From positions 1 through 32,678 of the forward strand of contig MHPU01000029.1 of assembly GCA_001820485.1 (NCBI GenBank): 32,678 nucleotides of DNA, read 5' to 3'. Source of the DNA: Candidatus Staskawiczbacteria bacterium RIFOXYD1_FULL_32_13 (lineage in GTDB: Bacteria; Patescibacteriota; Minisyncoccia; Minisyncoccales; Staskawiczbacteraceae). Below, piece after piece: positions 13,693 to 21,208 of the stretch. Position 1 is the stretch's first letter; each line of letters begins with the position of its first letter. The position numbers were made by a program, and so were the translations under genes. Below the pieces are notes generated by a model. It saw nothing but the letters and a program-made list of their open reading frames with translations. It did no database searches and was not told the DNA's origin.

Positions 13693-14271
13693 ATGAAAAG
13701 AAAAAACAATCAGATTTTTAGAAAATTTTCTGGGATATCAGGACTTGTTTTGATTGTGTTATTACTGACTGGTGCTGTTGTTATTTCAGCCACTTCTCCA
13801 TACTTTTTAGTCAATCTTTTTAAGAGTAAGTTTTTTAGAAGTTTTAAAAAATATCCACCAAAGAAAGTTTATGATACTTTTTATAGACTCAGAGAAAGAG
13901 GTTTTATAGATTTTTATTATAAAGGTAGTCAAATTTATTTTACGCTTACTGAAAAAGGAAAGAAAAAAGCTGGCTGGCTTAAAGTTGATGATTTAAAAAT
14001 TAATAAACCAAAAAAGTGGGATGGAAAATGGAGGATATTGTCTTTTGATATTGTGGAATTAAAAAGAAGTTATAGAGAGGCTTTAAGAGGAAAATTAATT
14101 GGCATGGGTTTTAAATTGTTTCAAAAAAGTGCATGGATCATTCCCTATGAGTGTAATAAAGAAATAAAAATTCTTAAAGATTTTTTTGGATTAAACGACA
14201 GAGAAGTAAAGCTTATTACTGCTGTTGATATTGGGGAAGACAAAGATTTGCATGATCATTTTGATTTATAA
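13693..14271 (+). CDS. membrane-anchored PaaX/Cas2-like winged-helix protein (paralogue B)
   Basis: 192 aa, colinear with paralogue A at 1778. A hydrophobic segment lies at about 14-43 (VLIVLLLTGAVVISATSPYFLVN), a winged-helix-like region at about 53-95 (VYDTFYRLRERGFIDF, QIYFTLTEKGKKKA), and a Cas2/PaaX-like domain at about 112-192 (WRILSFDI with D119, ALRGKLIGMGFKLFQKSAWIIPY, GEDKDL). The C-terminal halves of A and B are the most alike, while the flanking palindromes differ completely, as expected if each protein recognises its own repeat. There is no CRISPR array or cas1, so CRISPR adaptation is not supported. It could be an autoregulator or a repeat-processing nuclease. Confidence 0.8.
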   Translation: MKRKNNQIFRKFSGISGLVLIVLLLTGAVVISATSPYFLVNLFKSKFFRSFKKYPPKKVYDTFYRLRERGFIDFYYKGSQIYFTLTEKGKKKAGWLKVDDLKINKPKKWDGKWRILSFDIVELKRSYREALRGKLIGMGFKLFQKSAWIIPYECNKEIKILKDFFGLNDREVKLITAVDIGEDKDLHDHFDL

Positions 14272-14311
14272 AAATATTTAAAATTGCTCTTCTATTTTTG
14301 TTAGTAATAAA

Positions 14312-14390
14312 TATATAGTACGACATAATTTAGCGGTCGCTTCCTATTGTCGTATGGTTGTATTGGCGTTTGACGTATAGTTACTATATA
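14312..14390. repeat. outer inverted repeat around B2
   Basis: TATATAGTA (14312-14320, overlapping the left end of B2) and TACTATATA (14382-14390) are perfect complements enclosing palindrome B2 and 26 more bases. Confidence 0.5.
14318..14355. repeat. 38-bp palindromic repeat B, copy 2 (right of Cas2-like gene)
   Basis: The core AGCGGTCGCTTCC and right arm TATTGTCGTAT are identical to copy 1. The left arm GTACGACATAA has three changes. It has the same orientation and length. Confidence 0.95.
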
Positions 14391-14433
14391 ATTTTTTAAT
14401 TTATTTTAAATATTTTTGGCAAAATAATTTTTT

Positions 14434-14466
14434 ATAAAAAAAGCCCGATTTTTATCGACGCGGGCT
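14434..14466 (-). terminator. intrinsic terminator of the zinc-ribbon gene
   Basis: The stem AGCCCG/CGGGCT is followed by a T run on the minus strand (A run at 14436-14442). Confidence 0.85.
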
Positions 14467-14470
14467 GCGT

Positions 14471-14734
14471 CTATGAAGTTTGTGCATGCTGAGGAAATTT
14501 TTGTTCTTCAGCTCGCCAGTGAAACCAGCTACGCCCCGAACACCTTGGGCACTCGAATATGACTACATTTCTGTCGTCATACAGGATGTCGTAGCCCACT
14601 ACATAATTAAACACGCCCGGATTACAAAGGTCCCAGCCTTTCTCACTTCGATCTTCGCAGTAAGGACATCTCATGCCCTCGGCGTGCCGCATATCGTGGG
14701 TGTGCATCATTCCCCATTTTTGGAATTTTGCCAT
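14471..14734 (-). CDS. small zinc-ribbon-like protein, unknown
   Basis: An 87-aa protein with two CxxC knuckles, RCPYCEDR and ECPRCSGR, about 40 residues apart, which would bind one zinc. Residues between them include DILYDDRNVVIFE, a likely beta hairpin. The N-terminus is His/Met-rich. The function is unknown; nucleic-acid binding is a guess. The start is set by AGAAAGGAG before the ATG on the minus strand. It has its own promoter and terminator. With unit B it separates ftsA from ftsZ. It is GC-richer than both. Confidence 0.78.
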   Translation of the reverse strand: MAKFQKWGMMHTHDMRHAEGMRCPYCEDRSEKGWDLCNPGVFNYVVGYDILYDDRNVVIFECPRCSGRSWFHWRAEEQKFPQHAQTS

Positions 14735-14757
14735 TTTTTGGCTCCTTTCTGGTTTTT

Positions 14758-14787
14758 AGTTTAGCATATTAAATATACTTATGTCAA
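14758..14787 (-). promoter_or_regulatory. promoter of the zinc-ribbon gene
   Basis: On the minus strand, a perfect TTGACA (14782-14787) is followed after 18 nt by TAAACT (14758-14763) with an extended -10 TGC. Confidence 0.65.
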
Positions 14788-14842
14788 GAGTTGAACTCTA
14801 TAACCACTTGAATTAGAATAGAGGAGAAGTTTTGAGGTAAGG

Positions 14843-14848
14843 TATAAT
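14843..14848 (+). promoter_or_regulatory. -10 box of ftsZ
   Basis: A perfect TATAAT lies 21 nt before the ATG, giving a short leader. This indicates that ftsZ has its own promoter now that it is separated from ftsA. Confidence 0.55.
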
Positions 14849-14869
14849 AAATTAATTGTTATTAAAAAT

Positions 14870-15790
14870 ATGCAACCTGTAATAAAAGTAATTGGAGTTG
14901 GTGGGTCTGGTTCAAATACAATTTCCAGAATGAAAAAATTTAGCATTAAAGGTGTAGAGCTTATTGCTATAAATACAGATGCTCAAGCTTTGCATTTTTG
15001 CCAAGCTGATAAAAAGATTTTAATTGGTAAAAATATTACCAAAGGTCTTGGTGCTGGTATGGATGCAACTTTAGGGCAAAAGGCAGGAGAGGAAAATAAA
15101 GTAGAAATTGCAGAAGTGTTAAAAGGCTCTGATATGATTTTTATAACTTGTGGTCTTGGTGGAGGAACAGGAAGTGGCGCATCATTTGTTGTTGCTGAAA
15201 TTGCAAAAAATCTTGGTATTTTAAATGTGGCTGTTATGACAACGCCTTTTTCTTTTGAAGGAGCTTTGAGAAAGAAAGTTGCAGACCTTGCTTTAGAAAA
15301 TTTAAAAACAAAAGTAGATTCTTCTTTGGTTATTTCCAATGACAAGCTTCTGAAAGTAATTGATGAAAAGACAACTGTAACTTCGGCATTTTCAATGTGT
15401 GATGAAATATTAATGCAAGCAGTTTCTAGTATTACTGATTTAGTTTTATCTCCCGGAATAATAAGTATTGATTTTGCTTCAGTAAAATCAATTATACAAA
15501 ATTCAGGGAAAGCAATTTTAGGCCAAGGTATCGCAAAAGGAGAAAATAGAGCAGTAGAATCTGCAGAAAAAGCAATAACCTCACCTTTACTGGATGGTTC
15601 AATAAATGGAGCAAAAGGAGTATTATTTTGTGCATTTGGAAATGATATAAGTTTAAATGAAATTCAACAGGCAGCTAAAGTAATTACCAAAACAGCAGAC
15701 TCAAGAGCCAAAATAATTTTTGGAGCAGTAAAAGATGATAAGCTTGCAAAAGGTGAAATGAAAATAACAGTTATTGCCACAGATTTTTAA
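14870..15790 (+). CDS. ftsZ: cell division protein FtsZ, core only, no C-terminal tail
   Basis: A 306-aa tubulin-like GTPase that polymerises into the division ring. The motifs are intact: IGVGGSGSNTISRM, INTDAQAL, the tubulin signature GLGGGTGSG (about residues 102-110), TPFSFEG and the T7 loop region ISIDFASVKSII. The protein stops at ITVIATDF, precisely where the globular core ends, so the variable linker and the conserved C-terminal peptide that normally binds FtsA are missing. I see no frameshifted continuation downstream. Confidence 0.96.
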   Translation: MQPVIKVIGVGGSGSNTISRMKKFSIKGVELIAINTDAQALHFCQADKKILIGKNITKGLGAGMDATLGQKAGEENKVEIAEVLKGSDMIFITCGLGGGTGSGASFVVAEIAKNLGILNVAVMTTPFSFEGALRKKVADLALENLKTKVDSSLVISNDKLLKVIDEKTTVTSAFSMCDEILMQAVSSITDLVLSPGIISIDFASVKSIIQNSGKAILGQGIAKGENRAVESAEKAITSPLLDGSINGAKGVLFCAFGNDISLNEIQQAAKVITKTADSRAKIIFGAVKDDKLAKGEMKITVIATDF

Positions 15791-15851
15791 ACTACTAAGC
15801 TTGCAATTTAATTTTAGCTGATTTACAATAAAAGCAATTAATAAAGACAAC

Positions 15852-16202
15852 ATGACAAAAATAAAATCAAAAAAAGAAAAACCATTGACTCTTACGGACT
15901 TGGCAAATTATAACCAAGAAGTTTTATTTCCTTATTTGGATGAGAATTTTGTAACAAAAAAATATTTAGATGAAAAATTAGATGAGAAGCTAGATGAAAA
16001 ATTAGATGAGAAATTGGTGGCATTAACAAAATTAGATGATATAGTTGGTAAATTAGATAAATTGATCGCAGAAAAAGATGTTCAGAAATATCAGGATCAA
16101 AAACAAAAAACAATTTTGGAAATTCATAACAAATCATTAGACCGTGGAAAAATTCTCACACCAGAAGAATCAAGTCAAATTGCAAAAATGTCATTTTTCT
16201 AA
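15852..16202 (+). CDS. small coiled-coil protein with LDEK repeats
   Basis: A 116-aa soluble protein. The N-terminus LTDLANYNQEVLFPYLDENFVTKKY is followed by four tandem LDEK tetrapeptides (about residues 39-54), then a helical KLDDIVGKLDKLIAEKD stretch typical of a coiled coil. Proteins of this plan are frequent in CPR genomes, function unknown. The repeat is encoded by near-identical 12-nt units and may vary in number between strains. Confidence 0.75.
   Translation: MTKIKSKKEKPLTLTDLANYNQEVLFPYLDENFVTKKYLDEKLDEKLDEKLDEKLVALTKLDDIVGKLDKLIAEKDVQKYQDQKQKTILEIHNKSLDRGKILTPEESSQIAKMSFF
15966..16013 (+). repeat. 12-nt tandem repeat, 4 copies (LDEK)
   Basis: The units TTAGATGAAAAA/TTAGATGAGAAG alternate, differing only at synonymous positions. 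That suggests pressure to keep the peptide, or alternate-unit duplication of a 24-nt block. Confidence 0.85.
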
Positions 16203-16249
16203 AAAGGTCGGAAAATCTCAAGAATTATTATTAAATTTTTAATATAGAT

Positions 16250-16561
16250 ATGTCAGAAGGAGAACCAAAGTCAAAAATTGAACAAATAAGTAATGCAATT
16301 AATTTTGGAGAACTAAAATTGTTTGCTGAAGATTTGGTGGAGGGTGAAGATTTTAATAGTGCTGAATGGAATGTGGAGGGAATAATAGATACTATTGGTG
16401 ATGTTGAAAAACACGTAGATGGAACATTTGATAGAAATGGAGAAACGCGACATGTAGATAAAAAAGATACAATAAAAATGACTATTGAGAGATTCCCAAA
16501 AGATGGAGTTTTGGGAGCGATAAGAAATAAACTAGTTGAATTATCGGGTATAGAAAATTAA
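16250..16561 (+). CDS. small acidic hypothetical protein
   Basis: A 103-aa protein, acidic and soluble, with no membrane segment or recognised domain. It has helical N- and C-termini with a central GTFDRNGETRHVDKKDTIK stretch. A terminator follows. It may share a transcript with the LDEK gene upstream. Confidence 0.65.
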   Translation: MSEGEPKSKIEQISNAINFGELKLFAEDLVEGEDFNSAEWNVEGIIDTIGDVEKHVDGTFDRNGETRHVDKKDTIKMTIERFPKDGVLGAIRNKLVELSGIEN

Positions 16562-16574
16562 ATAAGAAAACAAG

Positions 16575-16599
16575 AACTGCAATTATATGTGCAGTTTTT
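16575..16599 (+). terminator. rho-independent terminator
   Basis: The stem AACTGCA/TGCAGTT with an 8-nt loop is followed by TTT residues, 13 nt after the acidic small gene. Confidence 0.75.
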
Positions 16600-16660
16600 G
16601 GTTGTTTGAAAGTTATTCACATTTACAACTTAAGATGTTGTTTTTTTGTTATTTTTTTTA

Positions 16661-16669
16661 TGATATAAT
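16661..16669 (+). promoter_or_regulatory. extended -10 promoter of pilB
   Basis: TGATATAAT lies 49 nt before the ATG, with a T-rich upstream region and no clear -35. Confidence 0.55.
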
Positions 16670-16718
16670 TAAATAATTTTTAATGTGCTAATTTAATAAT
16701 TAAATTTAATATTTAAAA

Positions 16719-18470
16719 ATGAAAGTTGAATTACAACAATTAAAGAAATTTCTTTTAGATGCAGGATTAGTTACAGAAAAGCAGTTTGAAAGGGAGCTCA
16801 TAAAGTGTCAAGAAAACAATCAAAAGATTGAAGATATTTTAGTTTTAGATGGTTTGGTTGCTCAAGATGAAATAACAAAACTCCAAGCTTATCTTTTAGG
16901 TATTCCATTTATAAATATTGAAAAAGAAACAATTCCTTTAGATGTTTTAAAAATTGTTCCAGAGCCCATTGCTAGAGCACATAATATAATTGCTTTTAGG
17001 CAAGATGGGGACAATCTTGAAGTAGCTATGGTTGATCCAGAAGATTTAAGAACAATTGATTTTATTAAAAAAACAAATCCTTCTTTAAAAATATTGCCAA
17101 GACTTACGACTAAAGATGGAATTAAAAAAGCACTTTATCAGTATCAGCAAACTTTGCAAGTTGAGTTTGGTGAAATTATAAGAAAAGAAGCAAATACAAT
17201 AAAACATATTAAAGAAGGTGAGGAAGTGGAAGAAAAAAAAGAATTAGAAAAAATTGCAGAGGAACTTCCTGTGATTACTGTTGTAGATACTCTTTTAAAA
17301 CATGCAATACTGCAAAAAGCATCTGATGTACATATTGAGCCATTAGAAAAAGAAGTTATCGTAAGATATAGAATTGATGGAATTTTGCATAATGTTATGA
17401 GTTTACCTATTACAACAGCTTCAGGGATTGTAGCTAGAATAAAAGTTTTGTCTAATTTAAAGCTTGATGAACATAGACTTCCACAAGATGGTAGATTTAA
17501 AATTGAAACAGAGGATTTTAAATATTCTATTCGTGTCTCAATACTGCCAGTTTTTAATGGAGAAAAAATAGTTATGAGAATGTTATCTGAAGGAACAAAA
17601 GCTTATACTCTTGAAGCTTTGGGGATAGACAGTAGAGCTTTAGAATTGTTGCATCATAATTTGAATAGGCCATCGGGAATGATTTTGATTACAGGGCCTA
17701 CAGGATCTGGAAAAACCACAACTCTTTATGCAATGATGGAGATTTTAAATACTCCAGATGTTAATATTTCAACAATTGAAGATCCAGTTGAATATAGAAT
17801 GCCAAGAGTAAATCAAACACAGGTAAATTCTAAAATTGGTTTAACTTTTTCTGCAGGGCTTCGATCCCTGGTTAGGCAAGACCCAGACATTATTATGGTT
17901 GGAGAAATTAGAGATAATGAAACAGCAGCTTTAGCAATAAATGCTGCTTTAACGGGTCACCAAGTTTTGTCTACTTTGCATACAACTGAAGCTGCGGGAG
18001 CCATACCAAGATTAATAGACATGAAGTGCGAACCATTTTTACTTTCATCTACTTTAAATGTAATTATAGCTCAAAGATTAGTTAGAAAATTCCATTCTGA
18101 TAAAGAAAAATATAATTTATCAGCTGATGAATTAAAGGATATGGAAAAATATTGTAAACTTGAAAGAGTTTTAGAGCTTTTAAAAGAAGAAAAAGCTATA
18201 AGTCCAAAAGCACAAATAAAAGATATAGAATTCTATAGAGCAAAACCTTCAAAAGATTGTGCCGATGGTTATTCTGGAAGAATTGGAATTTATGAGGTTT
18301 TATCAGTTACAGATTCTATCAAAGAAATGATTGTTAAAAAAGCCAATACAAAAGAAATTACAACTCAAGCTGTAAAAGAAGGAATGAGAACAATGATTGA
18401 AGATGGATTTGTTAAAGCAGCTAAAGGCTTAACTTCAATTGAAGAAGTTCTTCGCGTTATTACGGAATAA
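16719..18470 (+). CDS. pilB: type IV pilus assembly ATPase PilB (GspE family)
   Basis: A 583-aa hexameric cytoplasmic ATPase that drives pilus extension. The N-terminal MshEN-type domain spans about 1-150 (LKKFLLDAGLVTEKQFER, IPFINIEKETIPLDVLKIVPE). The core has SDVHIEPLEKEVIVRYRIDG, Walker A GPTGSGKTTT (about 326), an Asp box, Walker B DPDIIMVGEIRD and the His box TGHQVLSTLHTTEA. Most CxxC zinc cysteines near the C-terminus are replaced or missing (one C before ADGYSGRIGIYEV). pilC, usually next to it, lies 2.7 kb downstream behind two unrelated genes. Confidence 0.95.
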   Translation: MKVELQQLKKFLLDAGLVTEKQFERELIKCQENNQKIEDILVLDGLVAQDEITKLQAYLLGIPFINIEKETIPLDVLKIVPEPIARAHNIIAFRQDGDNLEVAMVDPEDLRTIDFIKKTNPSLKILPRLTTKDGIKKALYQYQQTLQVEFGEIIRKEANTIKHIKEGEEVEEKKELEKIAEELPVITVVDTLLKHAILQKASDVHIEPLEKEVIVRYRIDGILHNVMSLPITTASGIVARIKVLSNLKLDEHRLPQDGRFKIETEDFKYSIRVSILPVFNGEKIVMRMLSEGTKAYTLEALGIDSRALELLHHNLNRPSGMILITGPTGSGKTTTLYAMMEILNTPDVNISTIEDPVEYRMPRVNQTQVNSKIGLTFSAGLRSLVRQDPDIIMVGEIRDNETAALAINAALTGHQVLSTLHTTEAAGAIPRLIDMKCEPFLLSSTLNVIIAQRLVRKFHSDKEKYNLSADELKDMEKYCKLERVLELLKEEKAISPKAQIKDIEFYRAKPSKDCADGYSGRIGIYEVLSVTDSIKEMIVKKANTKEITTQAVKEGMRTMIEDGFVKAAKGLTSIEEVLRVITE

Positions 18471-18498
18471 TGTTTAAGAAAAGAATAATTTAAATATG

Positions 18499-18522
18499 TT
18501 TGGTTATCATGTGATAACCAAA
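18499..18522. repeat. 24-bp palindrome upstream of the Cys-rich gene
   Basis: TTTGGTTATCA and TGATAACCAAA are perfect 11-bp arms around TG. No T run follows, and it lies 20 nt before the ATG, so an operator or leader hairpin is more likely than a terminator. Confidence 0.65.
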
Positions 18523-18542
18523 AAGTATTTGTAATTTTTATT

Positions 18543-20261
18543 ATGAATTCAGAAACTAAAGTATGTCAAAATTGCAAAAAGGACTTTGTCATTGAGCCCG
18601 ATGATTTTGCATTTTATGAAAAAATCAAAGTCCCAGCCCCCACCTTTTGCTCAGAGTGTAGAATGATGCGTCGACTTTTATGGCGACAACATCGCACAGT
18701 TTATAAAAGACCCTGCATGATGTGCGGAATTGAAACATTTGGAATCTATCATCCGTCTGTAGAAATGAATATCTTTTGTTCAGAATGTTGGCGATCTGAT
18801 AAATGGGATTCGCGCGATTATGGAATTGAAGTAGATTTTTTAAGACCATTTTTGGATCAAATGTTTGAATTAAGAAAAAAAGTTCCTGCTGAATCTTCAT
18901 ACACGTTAAATTCTATAAATTGTAGGTATTGCATAGTCGTAATTGATAGTAAAGATTGTTATTTTTGTTTTGGTTCTATTAATTCTAAATCGTGTCTATA
19001 TTGTTTTGCGCCGTTTTTATCTTTTAATTGTATTGATTCTGATGTTGGAAGAAATATGGATAGTGCTTATGGATGTTATAATTCAAGCTCTATATTTCGA
19101 ACTCAATATGTTTATTTTTCTGAAGAGTGCATTAGTTCTAGCTTTCTTTTCAATTGCATTGGATGTTCGGATTGTTTTGGTTGTATAAATTTAAAAAGTA
19201 AAAAATATCATATTTTTAATGAGCCTTTTACACAAGAGGAATATAAGCAAAAAATTAAATATTGGGATATGGGTAGCTATGCGAAAGTGAAAGAAGCAGA
19301 GGAAAAATTTAATGAAATTTATTATGCTACTCCACATAAATATGCCCACATTATTAATTCTCCCGATTCTGTTGGCGATAATATTATTGGTGGCAAAAAT
19401 TGTAAGCAATGTTTTATGGCTTTGTTCGGCGTGGAAAATTGTAAATATATTTTGAGCTCTGGCCTTTTACTTCGTGATAGTCAAGATGTAAGTTTTGGTG
19501 GATCAAATTCGCAATTAATGTATGAAACATCTGGCACCGAAGAGTCAAAATCCATATTTTTTTCAAGAGGTGGAAAAGTTTGTAGCGATGTGCAATATTC
19601 TGAAAACTGCACCAATTCATCTAATCTTTTCGGTTGTTTTCAAATGAGAAATAGATCTTATTGTATTTTGAATAAGCAATATAAAAAGGAAGAGTACGAG
19701 GTTTTAGTTCCAAAAATTATTGAGCATATGAATAAGATGCCTTATATTTCTCCTCGAGGAATAGTGTATAAATATGGAGAATTTTTTCCGATAGAATTTT
19801 CACCTTGGAAGTACAACGAAGCATATGCTTTTGATTTTATTCCTCTTTCTAGAAAAGAAGCAGTTGATCAAGGGTTTGGTTGGCGAGAAGAAAAACAGAA
19901 AGGTTATGTTATAACTAAAAAAGTAAGTGAATTACCAGATCATATTAAAGATGTTTCAGATTCAATAACACAAGAGATAATAGAATGTGCTCATGCTGAA
20001 AGCGAGTGTGATGAATTATGTTCAAAAGCATTTCGTATTGTTTCAGATGAGCTTGAATATTATCGAAAAATGAATATTGCTTTGCCTAGACTTTGTCCTA
20101 ATTGTCGTTATAGTCAACGCAAAAGATTTAAGACAACACCAAAACTTTACCATAGAACTTGTATGAAATCTAGTTGTAAAAATGAATTTGAGACCGCCTA
20201 TAGTTATGATCGCAAAGAAATTATTTATTGTGATACGTGTTATAAGGTAGATTTTTTATGA
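18543..20261 (+). CDS. large cysteine-rich zinc-ribbon/solenoid protein of a CPR-type family
   Basis: A 572-aa protein. The N-terminus has treble-clef-like knuckles: CQNCKKDFVIEPDDFAFYEK, FCSECRMMRRLLWR, CMMCG and FCSECW. Residues about 120-220 hold many Cys in short repeating strands (NCRYCIVVIDSKDCYFCFGS, SKSCLYC, NCIGCSDCFGCINLKS), resembling a beta-solenoid with Cys ladders. A second such patch is at about 285-375. The C-terminus repeats a zinc-binding pattern (LCPNCRYSQRKRF, then CMKSSCK...YCDTCYK). I have seen this architecture as a recurrent uncharacterised CPR family; function unknown. Codons are AT-rich like its neighbours. It splits pilB from pilC. Confidence 0.8.
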   Translation: MNSETKVCQNCKKDFVIEPDDFAFYEKIKVPAPTFCSECRMMRRLLWRQHRTVYKRPCMMCGIETFGIYHPSVEMNIFCSECWRSDKWDSRDYGIEVDFLRPFLDQMFELRKKVPAESSYTLNSINCRYCIVVIDSKDCYFCFGSINSKSCLYCFAPFLSFNCIDSDVGRNMDSAYGCYNSSSIFRTQYVYFSEECISSSFLFNCIGCSDCFGCINLKSKKYHIFNEPFTQEEYKQKIKYWDMGSYAKVKEAEEKFNEIYYATPHKYAHIINSPDSVGDNIIGGKNCKQCFMALFGVENCKYILSSGLLLRDSQDVSFGGSNSQLMYETSGTEESKSIFFSRGGKVCSDVQYSENCTNSSNLFGCFQMRNRSYCILNKQYKKEEYEVLVPKIIEHMNKMPYISPRGIVYKYGEFFPIEFSPWKYNEAYAFDFIPLSRKEAVDQGFGWREEKQKGYVITKKVSELPDHIKDVSDSITQEIIECAHAESECDELCSKAFRIVSDELEYYRKMNIALPRLCPNCRYSQRKRFKTTPKLYHRTCMKSSCKNEFETAYSYDRKEIIYCDTCYKVDFL

Positions 20262-20360
20262 TGAAAAATATAAAAATAAAAATAGAGAAATTAAAATATT
20301 TTTTTCCCATTATTTGTAAAATGGTTAAATTTAGAATAAAAGTTTGGTGGTATAAAAAAT

Positions 20361-21203
20361 ATGGTAATAAAAGATAAAAAAGATAAAATAGCGATTTTTC
20401 AGGGGAATAAAATCCGTAGGATTTGGGATGATCAAAAAGAGATTTGGTATTTTTCTGTAATAGATATTATTTCTGCTTTGACAGATAGTGTAAATCCAAG
20501 AGATTATTGGTTTAGAATGAAAGAAAGAGTAAAAACTGAAGAGGGTGCTGAGTTGTCGACATTTTGTCGACAACTGAAATTACCTGCTTCTGACGGAAAA
20601 TATTATCTTACTGATGTTTCTGATACTCAAGGTATTTTAAGGATTATTCAATCAATTCCTTCGCCAAAAGCTGAGCCGTTCAAGCTTTGGTTAGCTAGAG
20701 TGGGTTATGAGCGGATTGAAGAAACCGAAGACCCTGAAAAAGCAATTCAAAGAGCTTTGAGAACATATTTGAAAAAAGGTTATTCTAAAGAATGGGTAGA
20801 TTTACGATTGAAAACTATTGAAATTAGGAAAGATTTAACCAATGAATGGCAGGAGCGAGGAGTAAAAACAAATGATGAATTTGCAGTATTAACTGATGAT
20901 ATTTCTTTTGCTTGGGCTGGATTGAAAACAAAAGATTACAAACATCACAAAGATTTAAAAAAAGAAAACTTGCGAGATAATATGACAAATTTAGAATTGG
21001 TTTTAAATATGTTGGCTGAAACAGCTACAATAGAAATTTCTAAAAAATTGGAGCCAAAAACATTCCCTGAAAATAGAAAAGTTGCTCGCGAGGGTGGGGG
21101 AATTGCAGGTACAGCTCGCAAACAGATTGAAGCAAAAACTGGCAAACCAGTAATTAGCAAATTAAATTTTAAGAAAGTTTTAGAACAAAAAAAGTTAAAA
21201 TAA
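20361..21203 (+). CDS. Bro-N / antirepressor-like domain protein (DinD-like)
   Basis: 280 aa. The N-terminal Bro-N domain (about 10-115) is IRRIWDDQKEIWYFSVIDIISALTDS, then YWFRMKERVKTEEG and TDVSDTQGILRIIQSIPSPKAEPFKLWLARVGYERI. The C-terminal part (LTDEISFAWAGL-like ILTDDIS..., NMTNLELVLNMLAETATIEISKK, ENRKVAREGGGIAG) matches proteins labelled DinD or prophage antirepressor. The Bro-N domain binds DNA in phage and virus proteins; the role in chromosomes is unclear. TGGTATAAA lies just before the ATG, suggesting an own leaderless promoter. It starts 99 nt after the Cys-rich gene and ends 5 nt before pilC. Confidence 0.82.
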   Translation: MVIKDKKDKIAIFQGNKIRRIWDDQKEIWYFSVIDIISALTDSVNPRDYWFRMKERVKTEEGAELSTFCRQLKLPASDGKYYLTDVSDTQGILRIIQSIPSPKAEPFKLWLARVGYERIEETEDPEKAIQRALRTYLKKGYSKEWVDLRLKTIEIRKDLTNEWQERGVKTNDEFAVLTDDISFAWAGLKTKDYKHHKDLKKENLRDNMTNLELVLNMLAETATIEISKKLEPKTFPENRKVAREGGGIAGTARKQIEAKTGKPVISKLNFKKVLEQKKLK

Positions 21204-21208
21204 ATATT

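Larger units (their letters stand above)
13635..14355 (+). mobile_element. candidate Cas2-like-encoding unit B (repeat-gene-repeat), between ftsA and ftsZ
   Basis: A 721-bp unit of palindrome B1, a 20-nt gap, the Cas2-like gene, a 46-nt gap and palindrome B2, with both palindromes in direct orientation. It sits in the normally tight ftsA-ftsZ junction, which argues for insertion. Mobility itself is inferred. Confidence 0.55.

Noticed and set aside
1778-14271. Cas2-like genes as part of a CRISPR-Cas system
   Set aside because: No repeat-spacer array, cas1 or effector gene is present. The flanking repeats occur as one copy on each side, not as arrays, and the proteins have N-terminal TM and winged-helix-like parts typical of PaaX-like proteins.
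14480-14764. 94-aa + strand ORF over the zinc-ribbon gene
   Set aside because: The minus-strand frame has CxxC pairs, a strong Shine-Dalgarno sequence, a promoter and a terminator; the + frame has none.
15790-15851. Frameshift hiding a C-terminal FtsZ tail
   Set aside because: Reading the other frames after the stop gives no linker or conserved terminal peptide.
15966-16013. 12-nt tandem repeat as a CRISPR or regulatory array
   Set aside because: It lies in frame within a coiled-coil gene and encodes LDEK units with synonymous differences only.
210-20261. Recoded TGA (glycine, code 25)
   Set aside because: TGA ends csrA, tsaC and the Cys-rich gene at the proper ends of their families, and no conserved frame is interrupted by TGA.
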